Below, piece after piece: positions 10,241-22,200 of a DNA stretch of 64,000 nt. Under the pieces are notes generated by a model, which was not told where the DNA came from, did no database searches, and saw only the letters and a list, made by a program, of their open reading frames with translations. The position numbers and the translations under genes were made by a program. Origin of the DNA: Cylindrotheca closterium (taxonomy: Eukaryota > Bacillariophyta > Bacillariophyceae > Bacillariales > Bacillariaceae); NCBI GenBank assembly GCA_933822405.4, contig CAKOGP040001781.1:264800-328799 (forward strand), in the 5' to 3' direction. How positions within the stretch are numbered: position 1 is the stretch's first letter; the number at the start of each line of letters is the position of its first letter.

Positions 10241-10491
10241 GAATATTGACCCTTCAGACATCGATTGACTCACTTCAGATCAATCTTCAGAAGAGTCCAT
10301 GATTCTCCAATAGTCGATTTCTGGGCAGGGCGATGATCAAGATTCTAATTTCTTAGAGTGGTATTTTGCCTTTGCGATTAGGATGGTTTGAGATTTCTTG
10401 AAGGTCAAGAGAGTTCATCATGATTGCTGCATTGAAACAGATGAAAACTTTAGAAGGGCATCTTTCGGAAGGTTTTGATGATGTTGTTAGT

Positions 10492-10518
10492 GGTTGGTTG
10501 GTTGGTTGGTTGGTTGGT
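10492..10518 (+). repeat. (GGTT)n microsatellite
   Basis: About seven GGTT units, with a second shorter run near 10583-10598. Unit 2 keeps only about two units at the matching place (17382-17390), so this is a local expansion. Confidence 0.8.
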
Positions 10519-11825
10519 AACAACGACAGCGACGACGCTTTCAGAATAACCTGTCATTCAAATTTTTCCGACATATAGACGAATTGGTTGGTTGGTTGGC
10601 AAGAAGGGCAGCGACGATACATTCAGAATAACCTGTCATATTGATCGTCATAGTCTTTCTTCCGTCAGACGAGACTGGCAAAACCGTGGCATCAAGAAAC
10701 TTCCATAGCAGCATATCGAATGGTCCATCAGCATGGGCAAACTGGGCCGACAGGAGTGGGCGACCGTCACCTTCATATCTGTTGAGGCAACCTATTATCA
10801 GTATAGAGCCGATCTACGTTGCATCCCTTCAACCTTTGGAATGTTTTGCGAAGAGCGTTTCGAACAATAGGATCAATGTTGGCGGTGCGTTAAGGTCCAC
10901 TATACCAAGAGATTCCTTCTTGAATGTGAAAACAATATTTGATGCAAAGTGTTAAAGTGTTCTCAGATAGGTTTTTGCCTCATGTCGGATATCATTTTCT
11001 GACCAAGCACTAACCGTGACCCTATCCGGGTGAATAAAACTGGATATCGTCTCAGATTGGTACTCTAGCCTTTCGGTTGCTTGTGGAGTACACCTTGGAT
11101 ATACAACCATCACAGGGATGATTCATACTCTTGAAATTCAATCATCAGTAATAGATTTTGAAAAAGGTTCCTCAAATCGCTCATCAAAGCTGCTTCGAGT
11201 GTGCTTCTCGGAATGTTATTGAGACGATTGAATGCGATATCGTCATTCAGCGCGCTCAATCGATTCATTGATTCTATGGCGACTCTGTAAATCTGCGTTA
11301 TTGTCGGAAACAGTAAAAAGTGTGCCATGCGGCAAGTAAATCACACTTTTACAGTGTATAGCCAACGAAGTCGAGTATGTAATCCACCAGAGCACCAGTG
11401 ACATTTATCATCGGGACAAGACTTTTTACCGATGGCTACTATTACATCGAAATGCATACAATCTATGGTCATTGTTGAATTGTGTGCTATGCATGTTGGA
11501 CATGAAGGTTTTCCGTGCCATAATGACTATTGGTGTTAGTTACATGAGAAGGAGCAAAGAATCTGTTATCGTTGTGTTGGTTGAAAGCAGAATCGTCGCC
11601 GAAACGAGATTTTGGGCCCGCACGCAGAGCTATATTATTATTGAGTACGCAGCACCGAGTGCGTACACAAGCAAATCGCTCTTTGAACTCTGAAATTTCC
11701 AGTAGTATATCAGCAGGCAAAATTCATGATACATCCAAGAGTCTCCTAAAAAAAATTTCAAACTTTAGCTTTGCCAATCTGATTCGCTCATCTCCTAACA
11801 TACCAAAACGTAGGGTCGCAAACGA
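10519..11825. other. Spacer between A1 and B1
   Basis: This noncoding stretch aligns with 17400-18724 (A2-B2 spacer) at roughly 80-90% in patches, for example CGAGACTGGCAAAACCGTGG at 10670 and 17490. Short open frames here are not kept in the third unit. The last 110 bp before B1 carry ATGATACATCCAAGAGTCTC, shared by all three B leaders. No gene supported. Confidence 0.5.
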
Positions 11826-12725
11826 ATGAAGCCGCATCACAACAACAATGATATTCAAGATGATGTGATGCCGCAGACAAGCACAAATGGCAGGCGTGAT
11901 GAAGACAGCACTTCGCAATCCGACAAATCTGGACCTGCAGTAACGGAACCAGCAGCACGGCTCTCAGGAAATCCCCAAGACATTATCTGTGGACGTGGTC
12001 TTCACATCATGAGTCACCTTGGAAACATCAGGTTGCACAGTATTGTCAATAGACATCGTCAGACCTACCAAGTAGCGTCCCGTCGAGAAAAGGCTGCTCT
12101 AGCACAGCGCATAGTCGACGAGATCAAGAGTACCGGATCAAGATTCATCCGTCGTGCAGGGGATGGTAGGGATGATGAATGGATAGAAGTGGACAACGAG
12201 ACCGCCTACAAAAAGGTTGGACACGCTTTGCGTCTCAGAAAGACACTTCCACAACAAAAAAGTCCCCAAGCAAGGCTGATACAAGAAATCCCACAACACC
12301 AAGATTCGAATATTGGCTTATCAAATGGTACAATGTCGACAGCCTTGCAGCAGGTCATTGGCATGACGGCAGCAGTCCCACAGAATGCTATGATGCATCA
12401 TGCATCTATGCCGCCTGCTTTCTCTGCGCCTGATTCATGGCACCCGCTGCTACGGAATCAGTTGAATCCTATTGGGCAAATGCCCGGATTACAACATCAG
12501 CCACAAATGCCACCGCCGCCGGCCGTCAATGAATATGGTCAACAACTTCTAGCGAACACTCTGTTTGCAAATGTGTTTCAATCGACATTGTCTGCTTTGT
12601 TGCAGGCAACTTATCAGCGAGGGCCACCACTGCCAGTAGGTCCGATGCGGAATGACCAAGGAGAACAGGATGGTACTGTTGGACTTTTCCAAGAATCCCC
12701 AAGTGGCACTGACGGAATGGGATGA
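11826..12725 (+). CDS. DUF6824 protein, type B, copy B1
   Basis: 299 residues with DUF6824 at about 51-139: QDIICGRGLHIMSHLGNIRLH, KSTGSRFIRR, EWIEVDNETAYKK, HALRLRK. It differs from type A by SHLGNIRLHSIVN, a shorter N-terminus (MKPHHNNND) and a different C-terminal half rich in Gln, Met and Pro (LQHQPQMPPPPAVNEYGQQ, then FANVFQSTLSALLQATYQ). That C-terminal block corresponds in position to the VIDPRLF...FATTL block of type A, suggesting a second shared module. It is the only full-length type B gene in the window. DNA from 11825 to 12245 is identical to B2. Confidence 0.87.
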   Translation: MKPHHNNNDIQDDVMPQTSTNGRRDEDSTSQSDKSGPAVTEPAARLSGNPQDIICGRGLHIMSHLGNIRLHSIVNRHRQTYQVASRREKAALAQRIVDEIKSTGSRFIRRAGDGRDDEWIEVDNETAYKKVGHALRLRKTLPQQKSPQARLIQEIPQHQDSNIGLSNGTMSTALQQVIGMTAAVPQNAMMHHASMPPAFSAPDSWHPLLRNQLNPIGQMPGLQHQPQMPPPPAVNEYGQQLLANTLFANVFQSTLSALLQATYQRGPPLPVGPMRNDQGEQDGTVGLFQESPSGTDGMG

Positions 12726-14924
12726 ATCCGTAAAGCGATTGTACCTGATGACTCCCGCATATCCACTGAAAGCTCGGAAAATGAACTACAGCCTCTTGCC
12801 TTGGCCATCTTCAACATGCGGCTGAAACATAGGAATGGGTTTCAGAAAGTTGATGCCCAGAATTTCGTCGATGCAATGGCAGTCGTAAAATTGAACCTCG
12901 ACCACATTGACGTGTATCTCGACAGATGGTTGTATCTGGGATTTCTCTGGGTGAATTGAGAGGGTTTCAGCTCCGCCCTGGTATGACATAGCATACAGCT
13001 GATTTCAAAGTCACTATCAATAAGCTTTGATAGCCCAATCACGCCGTGTTCCATTGTCTTCTTTATTTTCTCTCGCTAGGTACAGACGAAGGGCATAAAT
13101 GGCAAAGATGCTCGTCCATTTTCAAATTTGCAATACGATTCATGCTCTGTCTCTGGACAATGCTGCAAGTTCAATGATATGCACAGGACGATCAAGACGA
13201 GGAGGCAAAGATACCTTTGAGTAAGATACCTTTGAGAAGCCATGTACGCTGCGATATCTCTGGTCAAGGATTTGCTTCCTTGGCTGTTATTACTGATTCT
13301 TTATTTGTTTGTTTGGATAGTTAGTGAGGGAGGGGCTGCATGTGCTTCGGTAATTTTGGTATTTGTCGTCCACACGATCGATGATCGTGTGGCTGCGATG
13401 ACGAAAATTCCAATTCTCCGCACACCGTATACTGTGATATGTAATATCATATATACCGCGGTATAAATTCAATATGTGATGTTGCACGTACACACGTCAC
13501 TTCAGATGCATTTAAAAATATATACCGGTAACACCAGCAATGACCGGTCCACAGCTGGACATGTAATCCTTTGTTCGACTTACAGTATGGACATGGTACT
13601 TGTACCAATGGTGAACACCGCATACATTGTTCATTTGCGATAATGAGAATTTGAGTGGGCAACCGCAACGCGCTGCCTTTGATTTGAACCTGATATGACG
13701 CTTGTGCCGTACATTGGTTTAATGATGATCCAAGAAGAAAGACATCGTGAGCACTCCGAGTGCGAGTAATAGTTGAAAATGCGGCTTGTGGTTTCTGAAG
13801 TAGCCATGCAAGATAATTATTGCCGCATGATGAATGGTCTGGACGCACGCGTTATTGAATCCTCATTTGGTTGACGAATGAATGAAACTGCCGCACTCGT
13901 ACCCTTCTTGAAGTTATCTGACGACCAGACTAATCGAGGCAGTGAAGGAATTCCCAGGCTCCATCTTTGAGCAAAGCTGATGCAATATTCGGCGATTGTT
14001 CTGAAAGCCTTCAATACGTGATGTGTACAATGCTATGGGCGACGGTTTGCTTCGAGCAAGGTTGCGCCTTTGTGTGAGGGCTGTGGACAAGATAGCATGG
14101 TGAAATACCATATTTCTACTGGTCTTTTCGATGGTCGCATATCCTTAAGCGGAAAGACATGCATCGGAACAAGATTCGAATCTTACCTTCAATCGTAAAG
14201 CGTTCTGGCTTGCTTACGTTCTCTCAGTTTGGCGCAGGCTCTATTGCCATGATACTGCCGATTCTTTATTCAGCTTTCCATGGGTTGCTCTGCGATTTAC
14301 TATGGGGTTTTGCTGTACCAATGAATTCCAATGGTAAACATGAGGCTTCTCGATGGCTATTCAATCGTCAAATCCTCTTTTGCATGTCGAAATCAACGAA
14401 GTTGAAGGGTTACTAATTGTCTTGAATCCAGTATTCCTCTGCTCCAAGGCTGTCGGTTTTATCTGGGTAACATATGAGCGGAGCTATAGTTCATCCGTAG
14501 GGCAAGTGACAAGCGACAAGGTTTAATGTATAATCGTGTCCAAATACCTCAAATATTTGATACGCAATGGGCAATCATCAAGAAGAAACGGACCAGTCGG
14601 AGTAGTAGAGCACAAAGTCCCACTCACAGCCGTACACTAGTTTCATATTTGGGTATAGTTTTGTTGTCCATATCCTATTAGAATCGACCGAAGTAGCTGT
14701 GTTCTGTATGTAGCGCTGGGTCTTTGACTATTGTTCCTTTCAATGCTGGTTTCCACGGCGATGGTTACTAGCTTGTGCATCACATTCACACCCAGACTTG
14801 TCATAATGCTGTGTTATGATAGATGTTAGACGATTGCTGTATAATGCTGCTGGATGCTGATTACTGATTGCACACCATAACATCTTCGAATGTAAAGTTC
14901 AACGTCGCGCCGTGATCTATACTG
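12726..14924. other. Spacer between B1 and A2
   Basis: Noncoding. Aligns with the B2 3' flank (19750-21960) and, after about 13925, with sequence behind the truncated B3 (25805 onward). Contains short inverted repeats (CACACGATCGATGATCGTGTG at 13371-13391). No gene, tRNA or transposase recognised. Confidence 0.45.
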
Positions 14925-14945
14925 CCGGTCCCCGCGCAGACCTTC
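14925..14945 (+). promoter_or_regulatory. Conserved upstream element, copy 2 (A2)
   Basis: Same CCCGCGCAGACCTTC core as before A1, 267 bp upstream of the A2 start. Confidence 0.5.
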
Positions 14946-15211
14946 TTTACGATGAGCAAAATACCAGCATATATATGACTTCATCTTTGCATTCCCAAAA
15001 CAAGTGGTAAAGCCAAAACCGAACCTTCAGAGACAATTCATAGGAAGCGCTTCATCGGTCTTCATACGTAGTGACAGCGATACCTGCTAGGCGAAATCTT
15101 ACGTTTCCCTCTATTCACCGAAAGAAAAGAGTGAAATTTCAGCACCGCAAAGATTCCAGCACCACAAAGGCCAGAAGCAAACCTATTGTCGCCCCTCAGT
15201 CTCGCAGCGCA

Positions 15212-16162
15212 ATGGGGCCCCCGAATTTTAATGGCGCAAAGGCGGCAGCTGATATTCAATCCCAGAACAGTTCCATCAATCCAGCTAAAAAAGTAGGAGA
15301 CAGTGCGACTCCAGCGCAAAATGGCAACGGCAACGACAACCATAGTTTGAGCCAAACAAATGCCGTTGACAACAGCACCATGAATGCTTCAAAACCCACC
15401 ATGGTTCCAGTATCAGGTAGCCCTAGAGATATCATCTGTGGACGTGGTCTGCACATCATGAATCACCATGGAAATCACAATCTTCACCTTATCGTTGACA
15501 GGTATCGTCAAGCCTACCTGACTTCGACTCGTAAAGACAAGGCTGACATCACTAGACGCATCGTTCAACATTTGAAGAGTACAGGAGCAAGGTTTCTTCG
15601 ACGGTTCAACCACGACGGAGATGACAGGTGGGTGGAAGTTGATGAAAGGACCGCGTACAAGAAGGTCGGCCATGCCTTGCGTCTGAGAAAGAAAGATCAT
15701 GGACAGAACTTCTTGAAATCTGTCGTTCACAGACAACAGCTGCGCAGCCAACACTCTCTGCCGTTGCACTCGGCGTCTCATGGGGATAAAAGTAGTTCAC
15801 ACCAAATGGCTGCCATGTCAAGTGGTCCACCGAATCCAATGAATCCTCCGTCGAGATTGCCCCCTTCGTCCTCGCTTGATATGCATTTACCTTTGGGGCC
15901 ACCTGCAAATCAACTTCAAGTCATGACGACACAATCAGCATCAGCGCCAGCTCTCGGGCCACAACCTCACCCAATGTTACACTCGTCTGTCATTGGGGGA
16001 CATGGTAATGTAGTGATTGATCCTCGATTGTTTTCGCAAGTATTTACAACCACACTTTCCCTAATGACACAGCAGTTGCAACATCAACAACGAGCATCCA
16101 TACACGGAAGCTCTGCTGATTCACGCAGATCCGACGTAACTCCCAGAGATGAAAGAAAGTAA
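15212..16162 (+). CDS. DUF6824 protein, type A, copy A2
   Basis: 316 residues from the first in-frame ATG (15212). Upstream codons are open for about 47 positions but start only at GTG, and the ATG context matches A1 and A4. DUF6824 covers about 72-160. From the segment TNAVDNSTMNASKP onward the DNA is almost the same as A1, with scattered substitutions such as TRRIV for TRSIV and DDRW for DDKW, and a three-codon difference in the Gln run near the C-terminus. The preceding about 60 residues (MGPPNFNGAKAAADIQSQ) are only loosely related to A1. It keeps the C-terminal VIDPRLFSQVF and DERK blocks. Confidence 0.87.
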   Translation: MGPPNFNGAKAAADIQSQNSSINPAKKVGDSATPAQNGNGNDNHSLSQTNAVDNSTMNASKPTMVPVSGSPRDIICGRGLHIMNHHGNHNLHLIVDRYRQAYLTSTRKDKADITRRIVQHLKSTGARFLRRFNHDGDDRWVEVDERTAYKKVGHALRLRKKDHGQNFLKSVVHRQQLRSQHSLPLHSASHGDKSSSHQMAAMSSGPPNPMNPPSRLPPSSSLDMHLPLGPPANQLQVMTTQSASAPALGPQPHPMLHSSVIGGHGNVVIDPRLFSQVFTTTLSLMTQQLQHQQRASIHGSSADSRRSDVTPRDERK

Positions 16163-16725
16163 AGTGGCTGAGTACATCCAATACGTTGCTTCAAGCTTGA
16201 CTTTGGCTGTCGCATTATACAGAAACTGATTCCGCTTCTGGAGCTCGTACAGTTTTGTCCGGAGCTTCAGATCATCTGATACTAGTGTGTATCAGCACGT
16301 GATCATGTCGATGAGCAAGCGCAGATGAAATATTTGCTGCTACTACGACAACATCCTCAGAGGCTAGATTTCCGGAGGCTTTGTAGCAAATCATCCTAAT
16401 CATCCTGAAAATGATGATGAAATGACATGCTTCAATCTCTGAAATTGTGATGGAGAAGTTTGCATGCTAGTAAGCGATACTGTAGATTCCAGATATTGCC
16501 TATCCATCATCTATTTAATAGCTTCATCTTCTATGTTTCTTGTTTCTGCTGGCAGGCAGTCAAATAGACAAGGACTGGTGGCATAGGAACCTACAACTAA
16601 GAAAATGCAAAATCGATGTGTGGATTCTGAAATTATGATGGGTTCGAAATACAGCAAACCCCACTTATGGATCTCCTACTTTGTACAGGCAGGACTGTAT
16701 GTACAGTAGGCGAAGGGGTGAAGGA

Positions 16726-16891
16726 AATTGTGAGAAGCAAGTGATGTACCATGTGTTTGGCCACCTCATCGGACTTTTATGCAGTTCTTAATTAATGAGC
16801 GACATACTGTTTTTGTCAGCTGTCGTGATTTTGGGTCGAGTACGTCACAAATTCAAGTCAAAGTTGCAGATGCAAAAAACACCTGGCGATG
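16726..16891 (+). promoter_or_regulatory. Conserved noncoding element, copy 2
   Basis: 564 bp after the A2 stop. All blocks present: AATTGTGAGAAG, GGCCACCTCATCG, TTAATTAA, TTTTTGTCAGCTG, TACGTCACAAATTCAA. Confidence 0.6.
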
Positions 16892-18724
16892 TAAGTCGAA
16901 CCAGTCTTCAGAAATGATTGACAATGATTAGTCTTTAGAAGAGTGAGTCCATGATTCTCCACTATTTGTATTCGATTTCTGGATAGAGTGATGATGCCAG
17001 ATTTCAAGTATTTTTCCGTGACAACGAGCACGACGGCTTGAGATTTCGTAAACGAGCGACAAAAGAGTTCATCTGATTAAGCGATTATGGCAGCGTCGGT
17101 GTCATGATAGCCCTCGATTGTTCAGTCGTGTTCTTGACGAATGGTTGACACATGGTTTCATATTCTTCGCCTCATCATTCCGAAGGCTATCATTTTCGTT
17201 GTTTCCATATACCGGTATATGGGAAACGAATGTTGAATGAACACACGACGCCCTTCGAAGCACCAGACAACCGTGAACAAGTCACGTAGTATGGATATTC
17301 ACACTTCAGTCATGATTACTGCATTGAAATAGATGGAAACTTTAGAAGGGCATCTTTCGGAAGGTTTCGATGATGTAGTTAGTGGTTGGTTGTTTCGTTG
17401 GCAAGAACGACAGCGACGAAACTTTCAGAATAACCTGTCATTCAGATTGTTTCCGAGAGACGAATGGATCATCAGTCTTTCTTCCGGCCGACGAGACTGG
17501 CAAAACCGTGGCATCAAGAAACTTCCATAGCAGCATATCGAATCGTCCATCAGCATGGGTAAACTGGGCCGACAGAAGTGGGCATACCGTACAGCCGCCT
17601 GACTGAAACATTGCGACCGTCACATATCTGTCGAAGCCACCTTTTATCAGCATTGCCGATCTTAGCCATATCTTCAACATCTGGGATTTGATGTGCAGAG
17701 CGTGTCTAAACGCGATAGGTTTCCGAGCACTGGGCTCGATGTTATCAGTAAACCTCCAGCACCAACAAGATTCCTTCTTGAGTGTGGGACAAAATTATTT
17801 GCAGTAAAGTGTTGAAAGCATATTCACACAAAGTGGTTTGCTTCATGTGGGTTTTCATGTTCTAGCCAAGCACTAACAGCAATCCTATCCAGGTGAATAG
17901 AACTGGATATCAATGCATCTCGGATTGGTTTCTAGTCTTTCGGTGGCTTGTGGAGTATTCCTTTTCCACACAAACATCACACTGATTGACCATCGATTGA
18001 AAAGGAAAGGTCTCGGCACAGATGTCATCACACTCTCTTCTGAATGTCCCTCAGTTCTTGATCGAAAGAAGAAAAAAAGAAATGTAGTGGTCAGATAGGC
18101 TTTGGTCATCGCAACAATTTCCAGCCCATTCGCTGACTCCACAAGTCTGCACTGTCGGACAATAAAGTGTACCTTATTGAAAATGTGCCACACACTATGA
18201 TTTCCATAGACAACGAAGTCATTTGAAATAAAACTCATGAAACATCAGTGACAGACATCGCGACTGAACCATCCATGGATTCCGCGGTGCATCGACATCC
18301 ATAGACTATTGCCATTATTCTTCCTAATGTGTGCTATACCTGTTGGACATATTGACATTTAGTGCCACAATGACTAGATGGTGATAGTTACATGAGACGC
18401 AGCAAATAGACTGATGTTCTTCTGCTACCAACAAGAGCCGTCTTTCACGTTTATTTTGTATGCCACGCCGCGATCGTAGAGAATTTATTGGGTCCGCACG
18501 CAGAACTTTTTTTATGTGCACAGTACCTATTAGTTTACGTACAAGAACAAAGCAAATTGCTCTTTGAGCTGTCAGTCGTCTCTATAGTTGTATTTGAATT
18601 GCCTTACCGGCAGGCAACCACCAATGATACATCCAAGAGCCTCCAACACAATCCTTCAAACTGCAACCTTTACAATCTGCTTCACTGGTTTCCTTACATA
18701 AGCATAGGGTTGCAACCTGCAAGA
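16892..18724. other. Spacer between A2 and B2
   Basis: Counterpart of the A1-B1 spacer. Contains TATACCGGTATA near 17208 and a region (17330-17560) closely matching 10430-10740. Frames on either strand (for example 17438-17680 minus) are not maintained in the other units. No gene supported. Confidence 0.45.
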
Positions 18725-19447
18725 ATGAAGCCGCATCACAACAACAATGATATTCAAGATGATGTGATGCCGCAGACAAGCACAAATGGCAGGCGTGATG
18801 AAGACAGCACTTCGCAATCCGACAAATCTGGACCTGCAGTAACGGAACCAGCAGCACGGCTCTCAGGAAATCCCCAAGACATTATCTGTGGACGTGGTCT
18901 TCACATCATGAGTCACCTTGGAAACATCAGGTTGCACAGTATTGTCAATAGACATCGTCAGACCTACCAAGTAGCGTCCCGTCGAGAAAAGGCTGCTCTA
19001 GCACAGCGCATAGTCGACGAGATCAAGAGTACCGGATCAAGATTCATCCGTCGTGCAGGGGATGGTAGGGATGATGAATGGATAGAAGTGGACAACGAGA
19101 CCGCCTACAAAAAGGTTGGACACGCTTTGCGTCTCAGAAAGACATTTCCACAACAAAAAAGCCCCCAAGCACGACCGGTACAAGAAATCCCACAACACCA
19201 AGATTCGAATATTGGCTTATCAAATGGTACAATGTCGACAGCCTTGCAGCAGGTCATTGGCATGACGGTAGCAGTCCCACATAATGTTACGGTACATCAT
19301 CCATTTACGCAGCCTGCTTTCTCTGCACCTGATTCATGGCACCCGCTGCTACGGAATCAGTTGAATCCCATTGGACCAATGCTGGGATTGCAACATCAGC
19401 CACAAATGCCATCTCCACCTGCCGTCAATGAATATGGTCAACAACTT
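18725..19447 (+). CDS. DUF6824 protein, type B, copy B2 (3' end in assembly gap)
   Basis: Visible part is 241 codons from ATG 18725. DUF6824 at about 51-139 is identical in DNA to B1 from the start codon to codon 140; after that substitutions appear (for example TFPQQKSPQARPVQ). The sequence enters the N run at the point corresponding to B1 position 12549, 177 bp before the B1 stop. The true stop therefore very likely lies inside the gap: the frame after the gap aligns with B1 3' flanking DNA, not with B1 coding sequence. Open frame upstream of 18725 has no conserved counterpart in B1 or B3. Confidence 0.82.
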
Positions 19448-19722
19448 NNNNNNNNNNNNNNNNNNNNNNNNNNNNNNNNNNNNNNNNNNNNNNNNNNNNN
19501 NNNNNNNNNNNNNNNNNNNNNNNNNNNNNNNNNNNNNNNNNNNNNNNNNNNNNNNNNNNNNNNNNNNNNNNNNNNNNNNNNNNNNNNNNNNNNNNNNNNN
19601 NNNNNNNNNNNNNNNNNNNNNNNNNNNNNNNNNNNNNNNNNNNNNNNNNNNNNNNNNNNNNNNNNNNNNNNNNNNNNNNNNNNNNNNNNNNNNNNNNNNN
19701 NNNNNNNNNNNNNNNNNNNNNN
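19448..19722. other. Assembly gap (275 N)
   Basis: Undetermined bases within the C-terminal end of B2 and its early 3' flank. In B1 the matching interval is about 310 bp, so the gap size is roughly right. Gaps inside recent duplicates are typical of collapsed repeats. Confidence 0.95.
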
Positions 19723-21968
19723 AAACATTACAGTAGGATGGACAAGAAAGTTGTTGCCAGAGTTTGGTTTTGATGCAACGACGATCGTCGAACCGCACCT
19801 TACCAATGTCTTGTCTAGATCAACGTGCACCTTGACAGATGCCTTCATCTAGAGTTTCTCTGAGTGAATTGAAAGATTTGCAGTTTCGCCCCTGTGTTCA
19901 TAATGACATCCAGCAGACTTCTTAGTCACCATCGATAATCGTTGATAGCCCAAACAAGTCATGTTCCCTTCTCTTCTTTCTTTCTCGCTAGATGAAGCAG
20001 GCCATCAATGGCAAAGACATTCGCCCATTATCAATACGCACGATCGCCTGCTGTAGTGCGCATCGCAAGATGAATCGTACAAAGACACGCATGATAATAA
20101 CGATCGAAAGTATCCGCTGAGGACAAGATAGCTGAGAAGCGATGTACGCTGCAATACCTCTAGTCAAGGATTTGATTCCTTGGTCGTTATTACTCTATTG
20201 TTTGGATTGGTTGAATAATGCGGTGATGACGAAATGAGAGGCCGATGCGATATAAGAAGGTACGAGTATGTGTATACCGGTATGTGCGTCTGTTGTGCTG
20301 GCGAAAATCCCAATTCGTCCCCTGTACTTTCTCGTCCTTTTTCACACGCTGTCATATTACGTCATCACTTTCAACTTGATGTGCACAAAAATCACTACGC
20401 CACCCAGCTCCAGTATACAGTATGACCGGACCAAAATTGGACATGTTCAATGCAATCCATGTTCAACTTATGAGCCTGGCACGATTTCTGCAAGCATAGG
20501 TATAGCCATACCACACTGATTGGCCTTTGTTGTATTCTGAAAATCTGACCAGGACAACCATGATAATAACCCATTTGGTTTGAATCGCCTACACCCTTGA
20601 AACTCACAGTGTATCGGCTTGATGTACCATTAGTTTGATGAGGATCCAAGAGGAAAGACTTCATGAGCACTCCAAGTGCGAGTAATACATAGTTGAAAAT
20701 GCTTCCTTGTGGTGCGTGAAGCTGCCGTGTAAGGTATTAATTCATTGCCATATATGATGAACGGTATGGACGCATGCGTTGCTGAATCTTCATTTCGATG
20801 ACGAATGGGCAAAACTGCTGCACTCGTACCCTTGAAGTTATCCGAGCCGGACTATTGGAGGCAGTTATGGCATTCCCAGCCCCTATCTTTCAGATGCAAT
20901 ATTGGAAATGGTTCTGTTCGCGATGGAACCATATGTAGTGAAGCTGATTTGCAGGGGATGAAATCATATAGTGGCACAGCATTTGCTGTATTTCGATGTG
21001 AAAGAATCATTGTCTCATTGATATGAACCGTCCTCGAAAAGACAAACCCAGCACTACAGTGTGATATCTTTGCAATTGAACCTATACAAGACGTATTGCT
21101 CCAATGGGAGAACCCACTGAATCACACTGACCCTCATGCGAGATAAATTGCGCATGGCGCTATATCCGACCGCGGTGCTGCTTTGACAATGATTCCAAGC
21201 ATAGTTTACCCTATAATCCTTCAATACCCGATCTGTGCATTGGTTTGAACGACAATGCTATTTTGCTAAGATAGCATCGTTGGTGTGAATGGGCAAGGTA
21301 GAAGGTGCTGGTTCTTTGATCCTAGCGACACGTGATATGGACTCTACCTGAGTTGCTGTGCGATTACCTTTGGGGCTTTGTTCTACCGATGGTACAGTAT
21401 TCCAATGACTAGAATGGAGGGTCTGGTTCTCACCGATATTCATTCAGCAAGTCCTCTTTTGAGTGAGGAAATCAAGGAAGTCAAAGGGCTACCATACTGG
21501 CCTTGAATCCATTCCTGAAATGAGTATGCCACAGGAAGTATATAGTGCCAAGCCACAAGGCAGGTGCATACGATAACCTTACGCCCGAGTACCTAAAATG
21601 TATGATGCGCGATACGCAATCATGAAGGCAGTCAGAGTAGAAAAGCGCGAAGTCCCATTCACGGTCTCTGGCTAGTAGTATCACAATTGTGGCTAGTTTG
21701 CTGTCCATATCCTACTAGAACCGACATGAGCAGCAGTGTCATAGCACCGGGTGTTCGAATACCGATTTCCACGGCAATAATTACTAGTTTGTGCATCAAA
21801 TTGACGGATCCAGACTACTGGTCTTAATGCAGTGCTATGATGTTGAGTTGACCACTGCTGCCTGACTGCTGTGTGTGCTGATTGTAAAACACACAGCGGC
21901 GTATATCGCCGAAAACGTTCAATGTGTAGTATAGCAATATAATAATAACTTCGGACAACGATATACCG
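19723..21968. other. Spacer between B2 and A3
   Basis: Aligns patchily with the B1-A2 spacer, for example TTCTCTGAGTGAATTGA at 19856 with TTCTCTGGGTGAATTGA near 12943. No gene recognised on either strand. Confidence 0.45.
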
Positions 21969-21989
21969 CCGGTCCCCGCGCAGACCTTC
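21969..21989 (+). promoter_or_regulatory. Conserved upstream element, copy 3 (A3)
   Basis: Same CCCGCGCAGACCTTC core, 212 bp upstream of the A3 start. Confidence 0.5.
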
Positions 21990-22168
21990 GTTGCGTTCAA
22001 AAACCACGACACCTCAATACGTGGTGTACGGCAGTTCCTGCGATATAGCATCAAAACGTTTCCAAATCAGCAGTAGTAAAGCCAAGACCGCCTGCAACAA
22101 AAATTCAAAGGTGCTGCTTCATCAGCTTCAATACGAGAAAGAGATAGTTGATACTTTCCGTCTTATTC

Positions 22169-22197
22169 GCCGAAAGAGAAAATAGGGAAACTTCGGC
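22169..22197 (+). promoter_or_regulatory. Leader hairpin next to the A3 start codon
   Basis: GCCGAA (22169-22174) pairs with TTCGGC (22192-22197) around a purine-rich 17-nt loop, ending 3 nt before the ATG. The same arrangement stands before the MTKESKP start in A6 and A7. A stem so close to the start could affect translation; this is inference. Confidence 0.35.
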
Positions 22198-22200
22198 AAC

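Noticed and set aside
10641..10955. Short open frame between A1 and B1 with a partial match in unit 2 (17382-17606)
   Set aside because: Similarity is explained by duplication of the whole spacer; frames break in unit 2 and are lost in unit 3.
15071..15211. Upstream part of the open frame before A2
   Set aside because: It starts at GTG with no ATG; the matching region in A1 is leader, and the ATG context at 15212 is conserved.
18488..18724. Upstream part of the open frame before B2
   Set aside because: Not conserved before B1 or B3, whose proteins start at the equivalent of 18725.
19723..19852. C-terminal extension of B2 beyond the N gap
   Set aside because: The sequence aligns with B1 3' flanking DNA; the frame survives only because N codons hide the stop.
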